Of a DNA stretch of 40,702 nt, positions 1 to 7,785 are shown piece by piece. Source of the DNA: SAR202 cluster bacterium bin127 (lineage in GTDB: Bacteria; Chloroflexota; Dehalococcoidia; Lucifugimonadales; Lucifugimonadaceae); assembly GCA_002239045.1 (NCBI GenBank), contig MPNN01000016.1:1-40702 (forward strand), written 5' to 3'. Within the stretch, counting starts at the first letter, position 1; every line of letters begins with the position of its first letter. Under the pieces are notes generated by a model. It saw nothing but the letters and a program-made list of their open reading frames with translations. It was not told the DNA's origin and ran no database searches. A program made the translations under genes and the position numbers.

Positions 1-777
1 GTATTGGAAAATCTCGGAGTCGGCGTCGGTTGCGGTCAGAGTCAGGGTGTTGCCGATCATGTTCCCGGCCAGGGTCGGGTCGGTGTCATCCATAAAATAG
101 CTAAACGCCCTCAATTCGGATTGGCCTGCGCTATCACCCTCGTGGTGGAATCTGAGTCCGACGCACAGATGTTTACCGATTGCCTGCTGGGCAGTGTGGT
201 TGCTTAATGTCACCCAGCTGCCTTGCAACGGTATGGTTTCCTCCAAAATGGGATTTTGGGCGGTCCGCACTGTTTGGGTAAACCACGGACGACCGCCATG
301 GATTCTGCCATCAGTAACAACGCCGGTGGGCCAAGCGGTGACCCTGCATTGATCTGCTCTATCCATGAAGGTGTAGACCAGGTATGTCTGTTTGTTGTTT
401 CCAGCCGCATCGCGCGAGTGGAGCAAAAGCTTGGTAGTCGTGGAGTCGGCGAAAACCCCAATCTGGACATGATGAGGGCTGCTGCCAGCGTAAGCCAAAG
501 CCCCAAGTTTTCCTCCGCCGAACTGGAGGCTTGTTTTGGTCCTCCGCATCCCAACCGTGAGCGGATCATCTACAATAACGATGTTTACTTGTTTTTGGGG
601 TGTGCGGGTGTCATAGGGCGGAAGAGCGTTCGTGAAAGACTGGCCGTGGGCCACTTCCGCCATGCCCAACCAGATGGTCATAACTGCCAAACTGATAAGC
701 AAGCATAGCCGGCTTGTTAAAAGTAACCAGCTTGGTCGGCGCGGCGGCCAGGAGCGGGGAGAGGCGGCCCGCATCAT
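1..777 (-). CDS. Secreted protein of unknown function, C-terminus beyond the window
   Basis: Reading the minus strand from ATG at 777 gives 259 uninterrupted codons running off the left edge, so the gene is partial at its 3' end. Two adjacent ATGs open it, and the complement has a GGGAGGG ribosome-binding sequence about six bases upstream. The N-terminus has a basic stretch, then a hydrophobic core (LLISLAVMTIWLGMAEVAHG) ending in a plausible signal-peptidase site near AHGQS at residue 45. The rest is a beta-rich, Ser/Thr-rich extracellular-type sequence with motifs such as DDTDP and LTLTATDAD, which resemble cadherin/Ig-like repeat edges. I do not recognise a named family. Plus-strand open frames across 4-708 overlap it entirely and look like shadows. 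Confidence is good that it is coding and exported, low on function. Confidence 0.72.
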   Translation of the reverse strand, partial: MMRAASPRSWPPRRPSWLLLTSRLCLLISLAVMTIWLGMAEVAHGQSFTNALPPYDTRTPQKQVNIVIVDDPLTVGMRRTKTSLQFGGGKLGALAYAGSSPHHVQIGVFADSTTTKLLLHSRDAAGNNKQTYLVYTFMDRADQCRVTAWPTGVVTDGRIHGGRPWFTQTVRTAQNPILEETIPLQGSWVTLSNHTAQQAIGKHLCVGLRFHHEGDSAGQSELRAFSYFMDDTDPTLAGNMIGNTLTLTATDADSEIFQY

Positions 778-1235
778 GCCGGCCCTCCCGCCATGTTCAG
801 ATGGTGAGGGCCGCCCTGCTGGATTAGAACATTTGTTCGGGGAGGGGGGGGGGTAGCGAGCATCGTTGGGTGGTCCTAGCTGTCGCGTGTTGCTACGCTC
901 TTGCGCGGTAATAGTCTAGCAGATAGGAATAGCGGTGTTTTGAACTAGGATGTGAAGGATGGGGAAGGATTTTAAGGATGGGGGGTTGTGGGTGAATGTC
1001 GTCATTCCCGCGCCAACCTCCGCGTCATTCCCGCGACCAACATCAACGCAACAACCCCCTCCCACAACAACCCATCATTCCCATCTTTCCAAATCATGCC
1101 CATCATAGTTCAAAGACGGGGGAGGGAGATGGCGTGCTTTGCTTTTCTCTGGTTACCCGCGTGCGCGGGTATGACGTAGGGTGGCGCGGGTATGACGGGG
1201 GTACCCCTTGGTCGCTCGGAAAAGTCTGGGGTTGC
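778..1235. other. Intergenic repeat-rich region
   Basis: There is no convincing gene in these 458 bases. The region holds the upstream sequence of the secreted protein, a G-run (about ten G) at 844-853, one copy of the AAGGAT-type repeat (942-990), and several versions of a CATTCCCGCG / CGCGGGTATGACG palindromic motif at about 1000-1035 and 1155-1200. The same motif family recurs elsewhere in the window, including inside a gene at about 2007-2034. Short plus-strand frames here are translations of the repeats. Confidence 0.6.
942..990 (+). repeat. Dispersed AAGGAT-rich repeat, copy A
   Basis: The sequence starts GAACTAGGATGTGAAGGAT and contains three AAGGAT units separated by G or T runs, ending in a GGATGGG run. 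Near-identical copies in the same orientation lie at 21270-21316 and 23125-23170. No reading frame is conserved with it. Confidence 0.85.
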
Positions 1236-4200
1236 CTACGCCATTTGGGTGTTGACTAGTTGGGCGTAGAGGCCGCGGTGGGACAGGAGTTGATCGTGGG
1301 TTCCTTGCTCGACGACTTTGCCTTCGTCGAGGACGAGAATGTTGTCTGCGTTGCGTATTGTGGACAGGCGGTGCGCGATGACGACGGTGGTTCTGCCTTC
1401 CATCAGGCGATCGAGGGCATCTCGGACGGCGGTCTCGCTGATGGCGTCGAGGTGGGATGTGGCCTCGTCGAGGATAAGGAGTGGTGCGTTCTTTAGGATG
1501 GCGCGGGCGATGGCGATCCTCTGCCGCTGACCGCCAGAGAGCTGCATGCCGCGTTCTCCAACCTCGGTGTCGTAACCGTCCGGGAAGGAATCGATGAAGT
1601 CGGCGGCGTTGGCCTGACTTGCGGCCTCCTCAACATCCTGATCGGTAGCGTTTTGGCGGCCGAGTCGAATGTTCTCGCGGATGGTGTTGTTGAAGAGGTA
1701 GGTGTCTTGTGCGACTAGCGCCATGCGGCCTCGGAGGTCGTCAAGTTTGAACTGGTTTATTCGGTTGCCCGACAGTTCGATTTCGCCGCGATCAGGATCC
1801 CAAAAACGCATCATGAGGTATGCGATCGTGGTTTTGCCGGCACCAGATCGCCCGACGATGGCCACGGTGCCGCCAGACGGGATGTCCAACGAGACGTTGG
1901 CGAGGGCTTGGGGGTCGCCTCGGGCGTAGGCGAATTCCACCTGCTCGAACTCGACGGAAGGACGGACGTCGTTGATTCTGCTGGCTTGGTTTGATTGTTG
2001 CTGGGTTCCCGCGTCCGCGGGAATGACGGGAGCGGGAACGGGGGCGGATGCGGGAATGGTGGGGATGCCGGGGCCGTCTTGGACGGGGACGGTTTCGTCG
2101 TGGATGGCCAGAATGCGGCGAGACGCCGCGAGGGTTTCCATCATCTGCTTCATGGTGCGGGCGAGTTCGGTGATTGGGCTGAAAGAGGCGAGCGCGAGCA
2201 CGCTGACGAGGGGTAGGTGGGTTCGCTCGATCTGTCCTTCGAGCACCAACCAGACTCCCATCGCCATTACGGCGAGTCCGCCGAGACCCATCATGGCCTC
2301 GATGAACCCAATTTGGAAGGCTTGCGATTTCTGGAATCGGACAAGATGCCCGGCATGGTCCCAGCCTTTTTGGGTCAACTCACCGGTGCGATCGGCACCG
2401 CGTCCGAAGGCGGTGATTTCGCGCATCCCTTGGATGCTGTCGACCATGTAGGCGTGGATATCGCCAATTCGGCCGCGAATCTCGTCTCCGAGTCGTTCGA
2501 TGCGGGAGTTGGCGAAGAATGGACTGACTGCGACCGCGACGAGGAAGGGTGCGAGAACGGCGGCAATGGGCCAAGCGATGACGGAGAGGGCGATAAGTAG
2601 GCCGCCGGGAATGAGTATAGCGACGATCATGGGTGAGACGGCGTGAGCGAAGAAGTACTCAACCGTCTCGACGTCGCCTCCGACGACGCTGACGAAATCG
2701 CCGGAGCGGCGTCGGACCATATACGCGGGAGCGAGCGGTTCGAGCTTTTCGTAGAGGTCGATCCTCATGCGTGCCAACAATCTGAAGGCCATATCGTGCG
2801 CCTGCCAAGACTCGAGATAGAAGAGTAGGGCTGATAGCGGGGCTAGTGTGCAGACGAGGATGACCAATGTATTCAAGGGTTCGTCTCGGAATACGGCGCC
2901 GACGAGTAGCGCGGAGAGTGCACCGAGGATGATCACCGAGCCGTGGTTGAGCATCCCGAGAACAACGGTGATGAGGAACTGCCATTTGACTGGCCGCACC
3001 AAGCCCAATAGTCGCATCCAGACGGACCAAGATCGGATGTTTATCTCCTGTTCGTCCGTGGGAGGGCGTGAGGTTGTTGCGTGGTGGTGGCCGGTATTCA
3101 GGTTGGGGAGTTCGGGAGGTGGATGCGCTGGTGGTGCGCTCGGCGCATCTAAACCCCCTTCAATTCCCCCTTGGGTATCAAAGGGGAGGGTTTTTCCTTG
3201 GTCTGTCTGCGTCTGCTGGCGCATGAGACCGGCGTAGGTCGCGCCGGCGGCGATCAATTCGATGTGGGTTCCGATTTCTGCAACCTTGCCTTCGTCAAGC
3301 ACGAGGATGCGATCGGCGTTGATAACGCTTGAGAGGCGGTGCGCGATGACGAGGGTGGTGCGGTTTTCCATCAATCTGTCGAGAGCGTCTTGGATGACTG
3401 CCTCATTTTCGGCATCGACGCTGGAGAGCGCTTCATCGAGCAGAAGGATTGGTGCATCTTTGAGTAGCGCTCGAGCAATTGCCAACCGTTGGCGCTGGCC
3501 GCCTGAGAGGCGTGCGGCGCGTTCGCCTACAACGGTTTCGTATCCATGAGGCAGGCGCGAGATAAACTCGTGAGCGTTCGCGGCACGGGCGGCGTCCTCT
3601 AACTCTTGTGGAGTAGCGTCCGGTTTTCCGAAACGCAGGTTGTCGGCGACCGTACCGTGGAACAGGTAGGTGTCTTGAGTAACGACCGCAATGTTGTCGC
3701 GGATCGTGCTGAGCGGTAGATCGCGCAGATCGTGGCCACCGATCTTGATCGTGCCCGTTTGTGGGTCGTGGAATCGATACATCAACCACACCAGGGTCGA
3801 TTTGCCCGCGCCGCTAGCACCGACGACGCCGAGCGTCTCACCTTTTCGCAGTTCAAACGACACGTCTTCCAGTGCCGCTCGGTAACCGCCATCGTACCCG
3901 AAAGTGACGTCTTCGAATGTGATGTCGGGCTCTATCTCGGTGACTAATGTTTCCGTCGCAGCTTCGGGTTCAAGAATCGTGACGGGTTCGTCAAGGATCC
4001 CAAATACACTCTGCGCCGCGGATAGCGTCGCCATTCCTTGGTGGTAGAGGTTCACCAGTTCGCGCATCGGCCGGAACACCTCAACGCCGAGCATCAACAC
4101 AATCAGCAATGGCCTGAGGTCCATGTCTCCGTTGCTGACGCGAACCGCGCCGACGGCGAGCGCGACGGCGGCGCCGGTAGCCATGAATAGGATCGACGTC

Positions 4201-4934
4201 CCGCTCGTTGCTTGGTTTGCGGCGACGACTCCCATGGTGCTGCGGTAGAGGTTCTGAATCCGTTGCTCTAACTCTTTGCCACGTTGCTTACTCTGTCCGA
4301 ACGATTTGAGAGTCGCTAACCCTTGCACGCTGTCCAGAAAGTCCGAACCCAATTCGCCGTAAGACCTGCGTCTTCGATAGCTGTTGTTGCGATTCCAGCG
4401 GTGGAATGCAGCGGGCACCGCGAGAGTGGCCAATGCAAAGCCGAGGAATATGAGCGCAATATAGAGATCGAGCGTAACCATGTACGCGAAGATGGCGATG
4501 GGAGCGATAGCGGAGACGATGATCTGGGACAGATATTGGCCGAAGAAGACCTCCAGTCGTTCGATTCCCTCGACCAACGTGAGCACTAGATCGCCGGTCC
4601 GGTTTCGGTCCGCATATCCCGGACCAAGTTTCAGCGCATGTTCATACGCCTCTTCCCGTAACTTAATCTTGACGACGTTTGCCGTGTGGTGACTTACGGA
4701 GTTCTGCCAATATTGGAAGGTACTGCGCACCACGATCAGCGCGGCGATCGTCAAAAGCGGCATGGCCAATGCTGAAAAGCTGGCCTGTCCGGTAAGGACG
4801 CGGTAGATGATGACGCCTGAGACGGCGAGGCGTGAGACTCCGGCACCGACGGCGATCAATCCGAGGACGGCCGCGAAGGCGATGCGGAGTCTTACGCCCT
4901 GCGTTAACGCGAATAGTCGGGGATCGAAATACAT
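1236..4934 (-). CDS. Fused ABC exporter (TMD-NBD-TMD-NBD), CydDC/MDR-like
   Basis: This 1232-residue protein is two type-IV ABC half-exporters in one chain. Half 1: TMD about 1-320, Walker A GASGAGKST at 372-380, signature LSGGQ at 476-480, Walker B ILLLDE at 496-501, H-loop AHRLS at 531. Half 2: TMD about 640-945, Walker A GRSGAGKTT at 1028-1036, LSGGQ at 1132-1136, Walker B LLILDE at 1152-1157, H-loop at 1187. Both ATP sites look complete. The start MYFDPRLFAL and the first TMD recall CydD, but such exporters are usually two genes of about 550-600 residues each, so the substrate (thiol, lipid or drug) is not inferable. The extra length comes from two linkers (about 575-640 and 950-985), each holding an in-frame palindromic repeat. 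The start has only a weak GGAAG upstream; a strong AGGAGGAGGT lies 27 bases away with no alternative start in frame. Confidence 0.95.
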   Translation of the reverse strand: MYFDPRLFALTQGVRLRIAFAAVLGLIAVGAGVSRLAVSGVIIYRVLTGQASFSALAMPLLTIAALIVVRSTFQYWQNSVSHHTANVVKIKLREEAYEHALKLGPGYADRNRTGDLVLTLVEGIERLEVFFGQYLSQIIVSAIAPIAIFAYMVTLDLYIALIFLGFALATLAVPAAFHRWNRNNSYRRRRSYGELGSDFLDSVQGLATLKSFGQSKQRGKELEQRIQNLYRSTMGVVAANQATSGTSILFMATGAAVALAVGAVRVSNGDMDLRPLLIVLMLGVEVFRPMRELVNLYHQGMATLSAAQSVFGILDEPVTILEPEAATETLVTEIEPDITFEDVTFGYDGGYRAALEDVSFELRKGETLGVVGASGAGKSTLVWLMYRFHDPQTGTIKIGGHDLRDLPLSTIRDNIAVVTQDTYLFHGTVADNLRFGKPDATPQELEDAARAANAHEFISRLPHGYETVVGERAARLSGGQRQRLAIARALLKDAPILLLDEALSSVDAENEAVIQDALDRLMENRTTLVIAHRLSSVINADRILVLDEGKVAEIGTHIELIAAGATYAGLMRQQTQTDQGKTLPFDTQGGIEGGLDAPSAPPAHPPPELPNLNTGHHHATTSRPPTDEQEINIRSWSVWMRLLGLVRPVKWQFLITVVLGMLNHGSVIILGALSALLVGAVFRDEPLNTLVILVCTLAPLSALLFYLESWQAHDMAFRLLARMRIDLYEKLEPLAPAYMVRRRSGDFVSVVGGDVETVEYFFAHAVSPMIVAILIPGGLLIALSVIAWPIAAVLAPFLVAVAVSPFFANSRIERLGDEIRGRIGDIHAYMVDSIQGMREITAFGRGADRTGELTQKGWDHAGHLVRFQKSQAFQIGFIEAMMGLGGLAVMAMGVWLVLEGQIERTHLPLVSVLALASFSPITELARTMKQMMETLAASRRILAIHDETVPVQDGPGIPTIPASAPVPAPVIPADAGTQQQSNQASRINDVRPSVEFEQVEFAYARGDPQALANVSLDIPSGGTVAIVGRSGAGKTTIAYLMMRFWDPDRGEIELSGNRINQFKLDDLRGRMALVAQDTYLFNNTIRENIRLGRQNATDQDVEEAASQANAADFIDSFPDGYDTEVGERGMQLSGGQRQRIAIARAILKNAPLLILDEATSHLDAISETAVRDALDRLMEGRTTVVIAHRLSTIRNADNILVLDEGKVVEQGTHDQLLSHRGLYAQLVNTQMA
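2001..2034. repeat. Palindromic GGAATGACG-type repeat inside the ABC gene
   Basis: The arms CCCGCG and CGCGGG flank TC, followed by AATGACGG. It is the same motif as the intergenic copies at 1155-1200 and 11960-11990. Read on the minus strand it encodes VIPADAGTQ (residues 970-978 of the ABC protein), between the second TMD and second NBD. Confidence 0.8.
3151..3193. repeat. Hairpin repeat inside the ABC gene, linker between halves
   Basis: An outer AAACCC/GGGTTT pair and an inner CCCCTT/AAGGGG pair form a hairpin. The right arm (ATCAAAGGGGAGGGTT) matches ATCAAGGGGGAGGGTT at 5203-5218 in a non-coding repeat. It encodes residues 582-596 (KTLPFDTQGGIEGG...) in the linker joining the two ABC halves. 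Confidence 0.75.
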
Positions 4935-5080
4935 TAATTGGGCACTTCCGTGGGGTAGTTTACCTCCTCCTGCCCTCTAGACCTATGCGAACTGTTCACA
5001 CCGGCGGAAACACAGTGAGATTTGCCGCGATCCCTCGCCAGGCTCGCAATGACGGTACTGACTGTCGGCGGCGCGGGCGG

Positions 5081-5229
5081 GTGCTGTGCATAACTACCGT
5101 CATTCCGGCGAAAGCCGGCGCTTCAGCGGGCAGAACGCCCATCCAGAGGGGCCGGGCTACGGAGTTAACGTAGGGGCAGGTTTCAAACCTGCCCCTACCG
5201 GCATCAAGGGGGAGGGTTGTGCACAGCAC
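5081..5229 (+). repeat. MITE-like element, copy 1 (149 bp)
   Basis: It is bounded by GTGCTGTGCATAAC (5081-5094) and its inverted partner GTTGTGCACAGCAC (5216-5229). Inside the left end is ACCGTCATTCCGGCGAAAGC; further in are CAGAGGGGCCGGGC and a nested palindrome at 5170-5198. A second copy in the opposite orientation lies at 11867-12004 with the same end sequences and the same internal blocks, but a different centre. No coding capacity and no transposase are visible. It sits between the LRR lipoprotein stop and the ABC exporter start. Confidence 0.8.
5170..5198. repeat. Perfect 29-bp palindrome nested in the MITE-like element
   Basis: GTAGGGGCAGGTTT and AAACCTGCCCCTAC meet around a single C, giving a 14-bp perfect stem. 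It follows the stop of the minus-strand LRR lipoprotein gene and could fold in that transcript, but no T-tract follows, so I call it a repeat rather than an intrinsic terminator. It is absent from the second MITE-like copy, so it looks like a separate insertion. Confidence 0.8.
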
Positions 5230-5241
5230 CCGGGCGCGTGT

Positions 5242-7767
5242 TTAGGGTGCTGCGCAGTACTGGAGGCGGAGCCTGGCTAGGTCGTGGTCGTCGACGTTGC
5301 GGAGGGCGGAGGGGATGCAGCCGGTTAGAGTGTTGCCGAAGAGACGCAGGGTGTCCAGGTTGGAAAGGGTGGCCAGCTGGGCGGGGATGGCGCCGGTCAG
5401 CTGGTTGTTTCGGAGGTAGAGCGACTCCAGTTTGGACAGCTTGCCGAGTTCGGACGGGATCGCGCCCGTCAGCCCGTTGCCGGAGAGGTCGAGCGTTTCC
5501 AAGTTGGCCAGTTTTCCGATCTGGGCCGGGATGGAGCCCGTCAACTGGTTGTCGTTGAGGAAGAGGTCCCGCAGCTTGGTGAGATCGCCCAGCTGCGTCG
5601 GGATCGAGTCGGTCAGCCGGTTGCCGGAGAGGGAGAGGTCCTGCAGGTTGGTCAGGCTGCCCAGCTGGGTGGGGATGGCGCCCGTCAGCTGGTTGCCGTC
5701 GAGGTTCATGAATCGGAGGGTGGTCAGGCTTCCGAGCTGCGTCGGGATCGAGCCGGTCAGCCGGTTGCCGGTGAGGAAGAGGTCACGGAGGTTTGACAGA
5801 CTCCCCAGTTCCGACGGTATGGCGCCGGTCAGCTGATTGTCGTCGAGATACAGGACGACCAGGCGGGTCAGGCTTCCCAGTTCCGTCGGTATCCCACCGC
5901 TCAGCCGGTTGCTGTAGAGACGAAGGTCCGTGAGGGCGGTCAGGCTTCCGAACTCTGTGGGAATAGAGCCCGTAAGTTGGTTCTCGTAAAGGTGGAGGCT
6001 CTGTAGACCGGTCAGTTTCGCCAGCTCAGCCGGGATGGTCCCGTCGAGGCTCTTGTCAGTCAGGATGATCTCGACGACGCGGCTGGGCGTCCCCTTGACC
6101 GTCACGCCGTCCCAGCTTGTGATCGCGGTGTCCGCGCTCCAGTTCAACGTCGCCGTGCCTCTGAGCGCATCTTTGGCCGCGAGCAGCGTCGTGCAGTCCG
6201 ACGCCAGTCCCGGATTGGCGCTGAGATTCGGCACCGCCGTCCCGTTCCAGCAGGTGCCCCGCGCCTCGCGGATGCGGAGCATCAGCTTGTCGCCGTCCTC
6301 CCACGGCTGCGACGCCACGGGCCAGCTCAGAGTGTCGTTCGCGCTGTCGACCGTCGCATCGTCCGCGTTCAGGGAGAGCGACACGCTGCCGTCCAGCTCG
6401 ATGAAGTTGACCACTTGTCCCGCAAGCGAGTCGTCCGAAGAGAGCTCGAACTCGACCATGCCGGACTCCCACTCGATCCGTTCCAAGGTGGCCGCTGCGC
6501 CGTCCGCGTCTGTGAACGCCGCCGGCTTCAGAACGCCGTTAGTGTCGTCGGCCGCCACCGCGGTGCCGTCCGTGACTGGATCGAAGAACGCCTCGTGCAA
6601 GGTGTCTTCGGGGGCGACGGCGGTGATTGTCCAGTCGTGACTGAGGACGTAGTCGCAGAGAACATAGCGGCCCCACACTTCCTTGCGGACGATCTCGTAC
6701 TCGCCTACAGGGAGCGGACGCGCCGTAGCAAAGATCTCGGTAAATTCGATGCCGTCGGATCCGGCGGTGAAGCTCCCGTCCCCATCAAAGTCGACAGCGG
6801 TCGGTTCGCCTTGCACTACGGTGAACAGGTCCGCATCCATGCCTTCGAGCCACGTCTTCGCTTTTTGGTCCGGGTATAATCCTGCATTCAACCTTTGGTG
6901 CATCTGGGTGTTCGCTGGTTGGCCCGATGCGAGACTGCTGTCCTGGGGTTTCCGATCCTCGGCAATGGCATCTATACCATCCACGTCTCTAAAATAACGG
7001 ATCACTCGCTCTAACTCGTACTTCTCCCTGACACATGTCGCGACGGCATCCGATCCGTCTCTCTCGTCGAGCTCGGCGGCGACCGCGGCGATCCGAGCCT
7101 TGAGATCGTCGAGCGTGATCGTCAGAGCGGTCGCGGTTGGCGGCGGCACGTCCAAAAGGAACTCTTGGGCGTCGCCGGTCGAGCCCGCACCCGAGGCGGC
7201 GGGAAGCCAAATCTTGTTCCGCGTGCTGTGCAGACTGTAGCGATCGTCTTTGAAATACTGATGTCCTAACGCAAAGTAGAAATGGTCGGCTAGTTGAATC
7301 TGTGGTTCGAGGGTGGGCCCAAATCCGCTGGCGCCGTGAAACATAAAGATGACCGCCTCACGGTCGTCCCATTGATCATCCCGCTCCGAAAGTATCAATG
7401 CCATGGCATCTTCAGCTCGGCTGCGCGTGTCGTAAGATCTGCCGTCGATCCAAATTGCCACGATGCTGGAAGGGCCATTGCCCTTCAGGTACTCGCTCAC
7501 GTCGAGGTTGAATTTCAGTATCGCTGCATATTTGCCATCGGCGTCCTCGATGACCTCCGATGAGAGCGATGTCATCGTCGCTTTGACGATTGGATTGCTG
7601 TCCAAAATCTTCTGTTCGATCGAGGTGTCTCCGTAGTGTGCGGCTAGCACTTCGCCAAAAACTTCAACATTCCGTTCCGATTCTTCCGTTGGATTGTCGG
7701 TACTCGTCATGAGGCCGCACGCCAACAGGGCTGCGAACATCGGAATGAGCATCATCGTTCGTATCAT
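5242..7767 (-). CDS. Leucine-rich-repeat lipoprotein
   Basis: From ATG at 7767 the protein has 841 residues. An AGGA six bases upstream supports this start over the in-frame ATG at 7782. The lipobox LLAC at residues 14-17 predicts a lipoprotein. In order: a domain containing SEYLKGNGP (about 55-145), a helical stretch with LDDLKARIAAVAAELDERD, an EF-hand-like loop DFDGDGSFTAGSDGIEF near 326-342, a beta domain, an LRR N-cap (about 505-565), then ten exact 24-residue plant-type LRRs of consensus LxxLxxLxLxxNxLTGxIPxxLGx (585-824) and a Cys-containing end. LRRs of this type bind proteins or glycans; the ligand is unknown. The gene starts 18 bases after the metalloprotease-like gene stops, so the two are co-transcribed. 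Two modules (LRR N-cap and YLKG domain) recur in the lipoprotein at 30295-33273 in the opposite order. Confidence 0.9.
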   Translation of the reverse strand: MIRTMMLIPMFAALLACGLMTSTDNPTEESERNVEVFGEVLAAHYGDTSIEQKILDSNPIVKATMTSLSSEVIEDADGKYAAILKFNLDVSEYLKGNGPSSIVAIWIDGRSYDTRSRAEDAMALILSERDDQWDDREAVIFMFHGASGFGPTLEPQIQLADHFYFALGHQYFKDDRYSLHSTRNKIWLPAASGAGSTGDAQEFLLDVPPPTATALTITLDDLKARIAAVAAELDERDGSDAVATCVREKYELERVIRYFRDVDGIDAIAEDRKPQDSSLASGQPANTQMHQRLNAGLYPDQKAKTWLEGMDADLFTVVQGEPTAVDFDGDGSFTAGSDGIEFTEIFATARPLPVGEYEIVRKEVWGRYVLCDYVLSHDWTITAVAPEDTLHEAFFDPVTDGTAVAADDTNGVLKPAAFTDADGAAATLERIEWESGMVEFELSSDDSLAGQVVNFIELDGSVSLSLNADDATVDSANDTLSWPVASQPWEDGDKLMLRIREARGTCWNGTAVPNLSANPGLASDCTTLLAAKDALRGTATLNWSADTAITSWDGVTVKGTPSRVVEIILTDKSLDGTIPAELAKLTGLQSLHLYENQLTGSIPTEFGSLTALTDLRLYSNRLSGGIPTELGSLTRLVVLYLDDNQLTGAIPSELGSLSNLRDLFLTGNRLTGSIPTQLGSLTTLRFMNLDGNQLTGAIPTQLGSLTNLQDLSLSGNRLTDSIPTQLGDLTKLRDLFLNDNQLTGSIPAQIGKLANLETLDLSGNGLTGAIPSELGKLSKLESLYLRNNQLTGAIPAQLATLSNLDTLRLFGNTLTGCIPSALRNVDDHDLARLRLQYCAAP
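5296..6015 (-). repeat. Ten 72-bp tandem repeats encoding LRRs
   Basis: Ten consecutive in-phase 72-bp units, each encoding one 24-residue LRR. Units share DNA blocks around NQLTGAIP and NRLTGSIP and vary mostly in the solvent-exposed LxxLxxLxL positions. Such arrays can gain or lose units by slippage or recombination. Confidence 0.85.
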
Positions 7768-7785
7768 CTTCAGTCCTCGCATGGG

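Noticed and set aside
1236..4934. Naming the fused exporter cydDC
   Set aside because: The start resembles CydD, but no cytochrome bd genes are nearby and the second half is generic MDR-like.
5170..5198. Intrinsic terminator for the LRR lipoprotein gene
   Set aside because: The stem is excellent but no T-run follows on the minus strand, and the palindrome looks like an insertion inside a repeat element.
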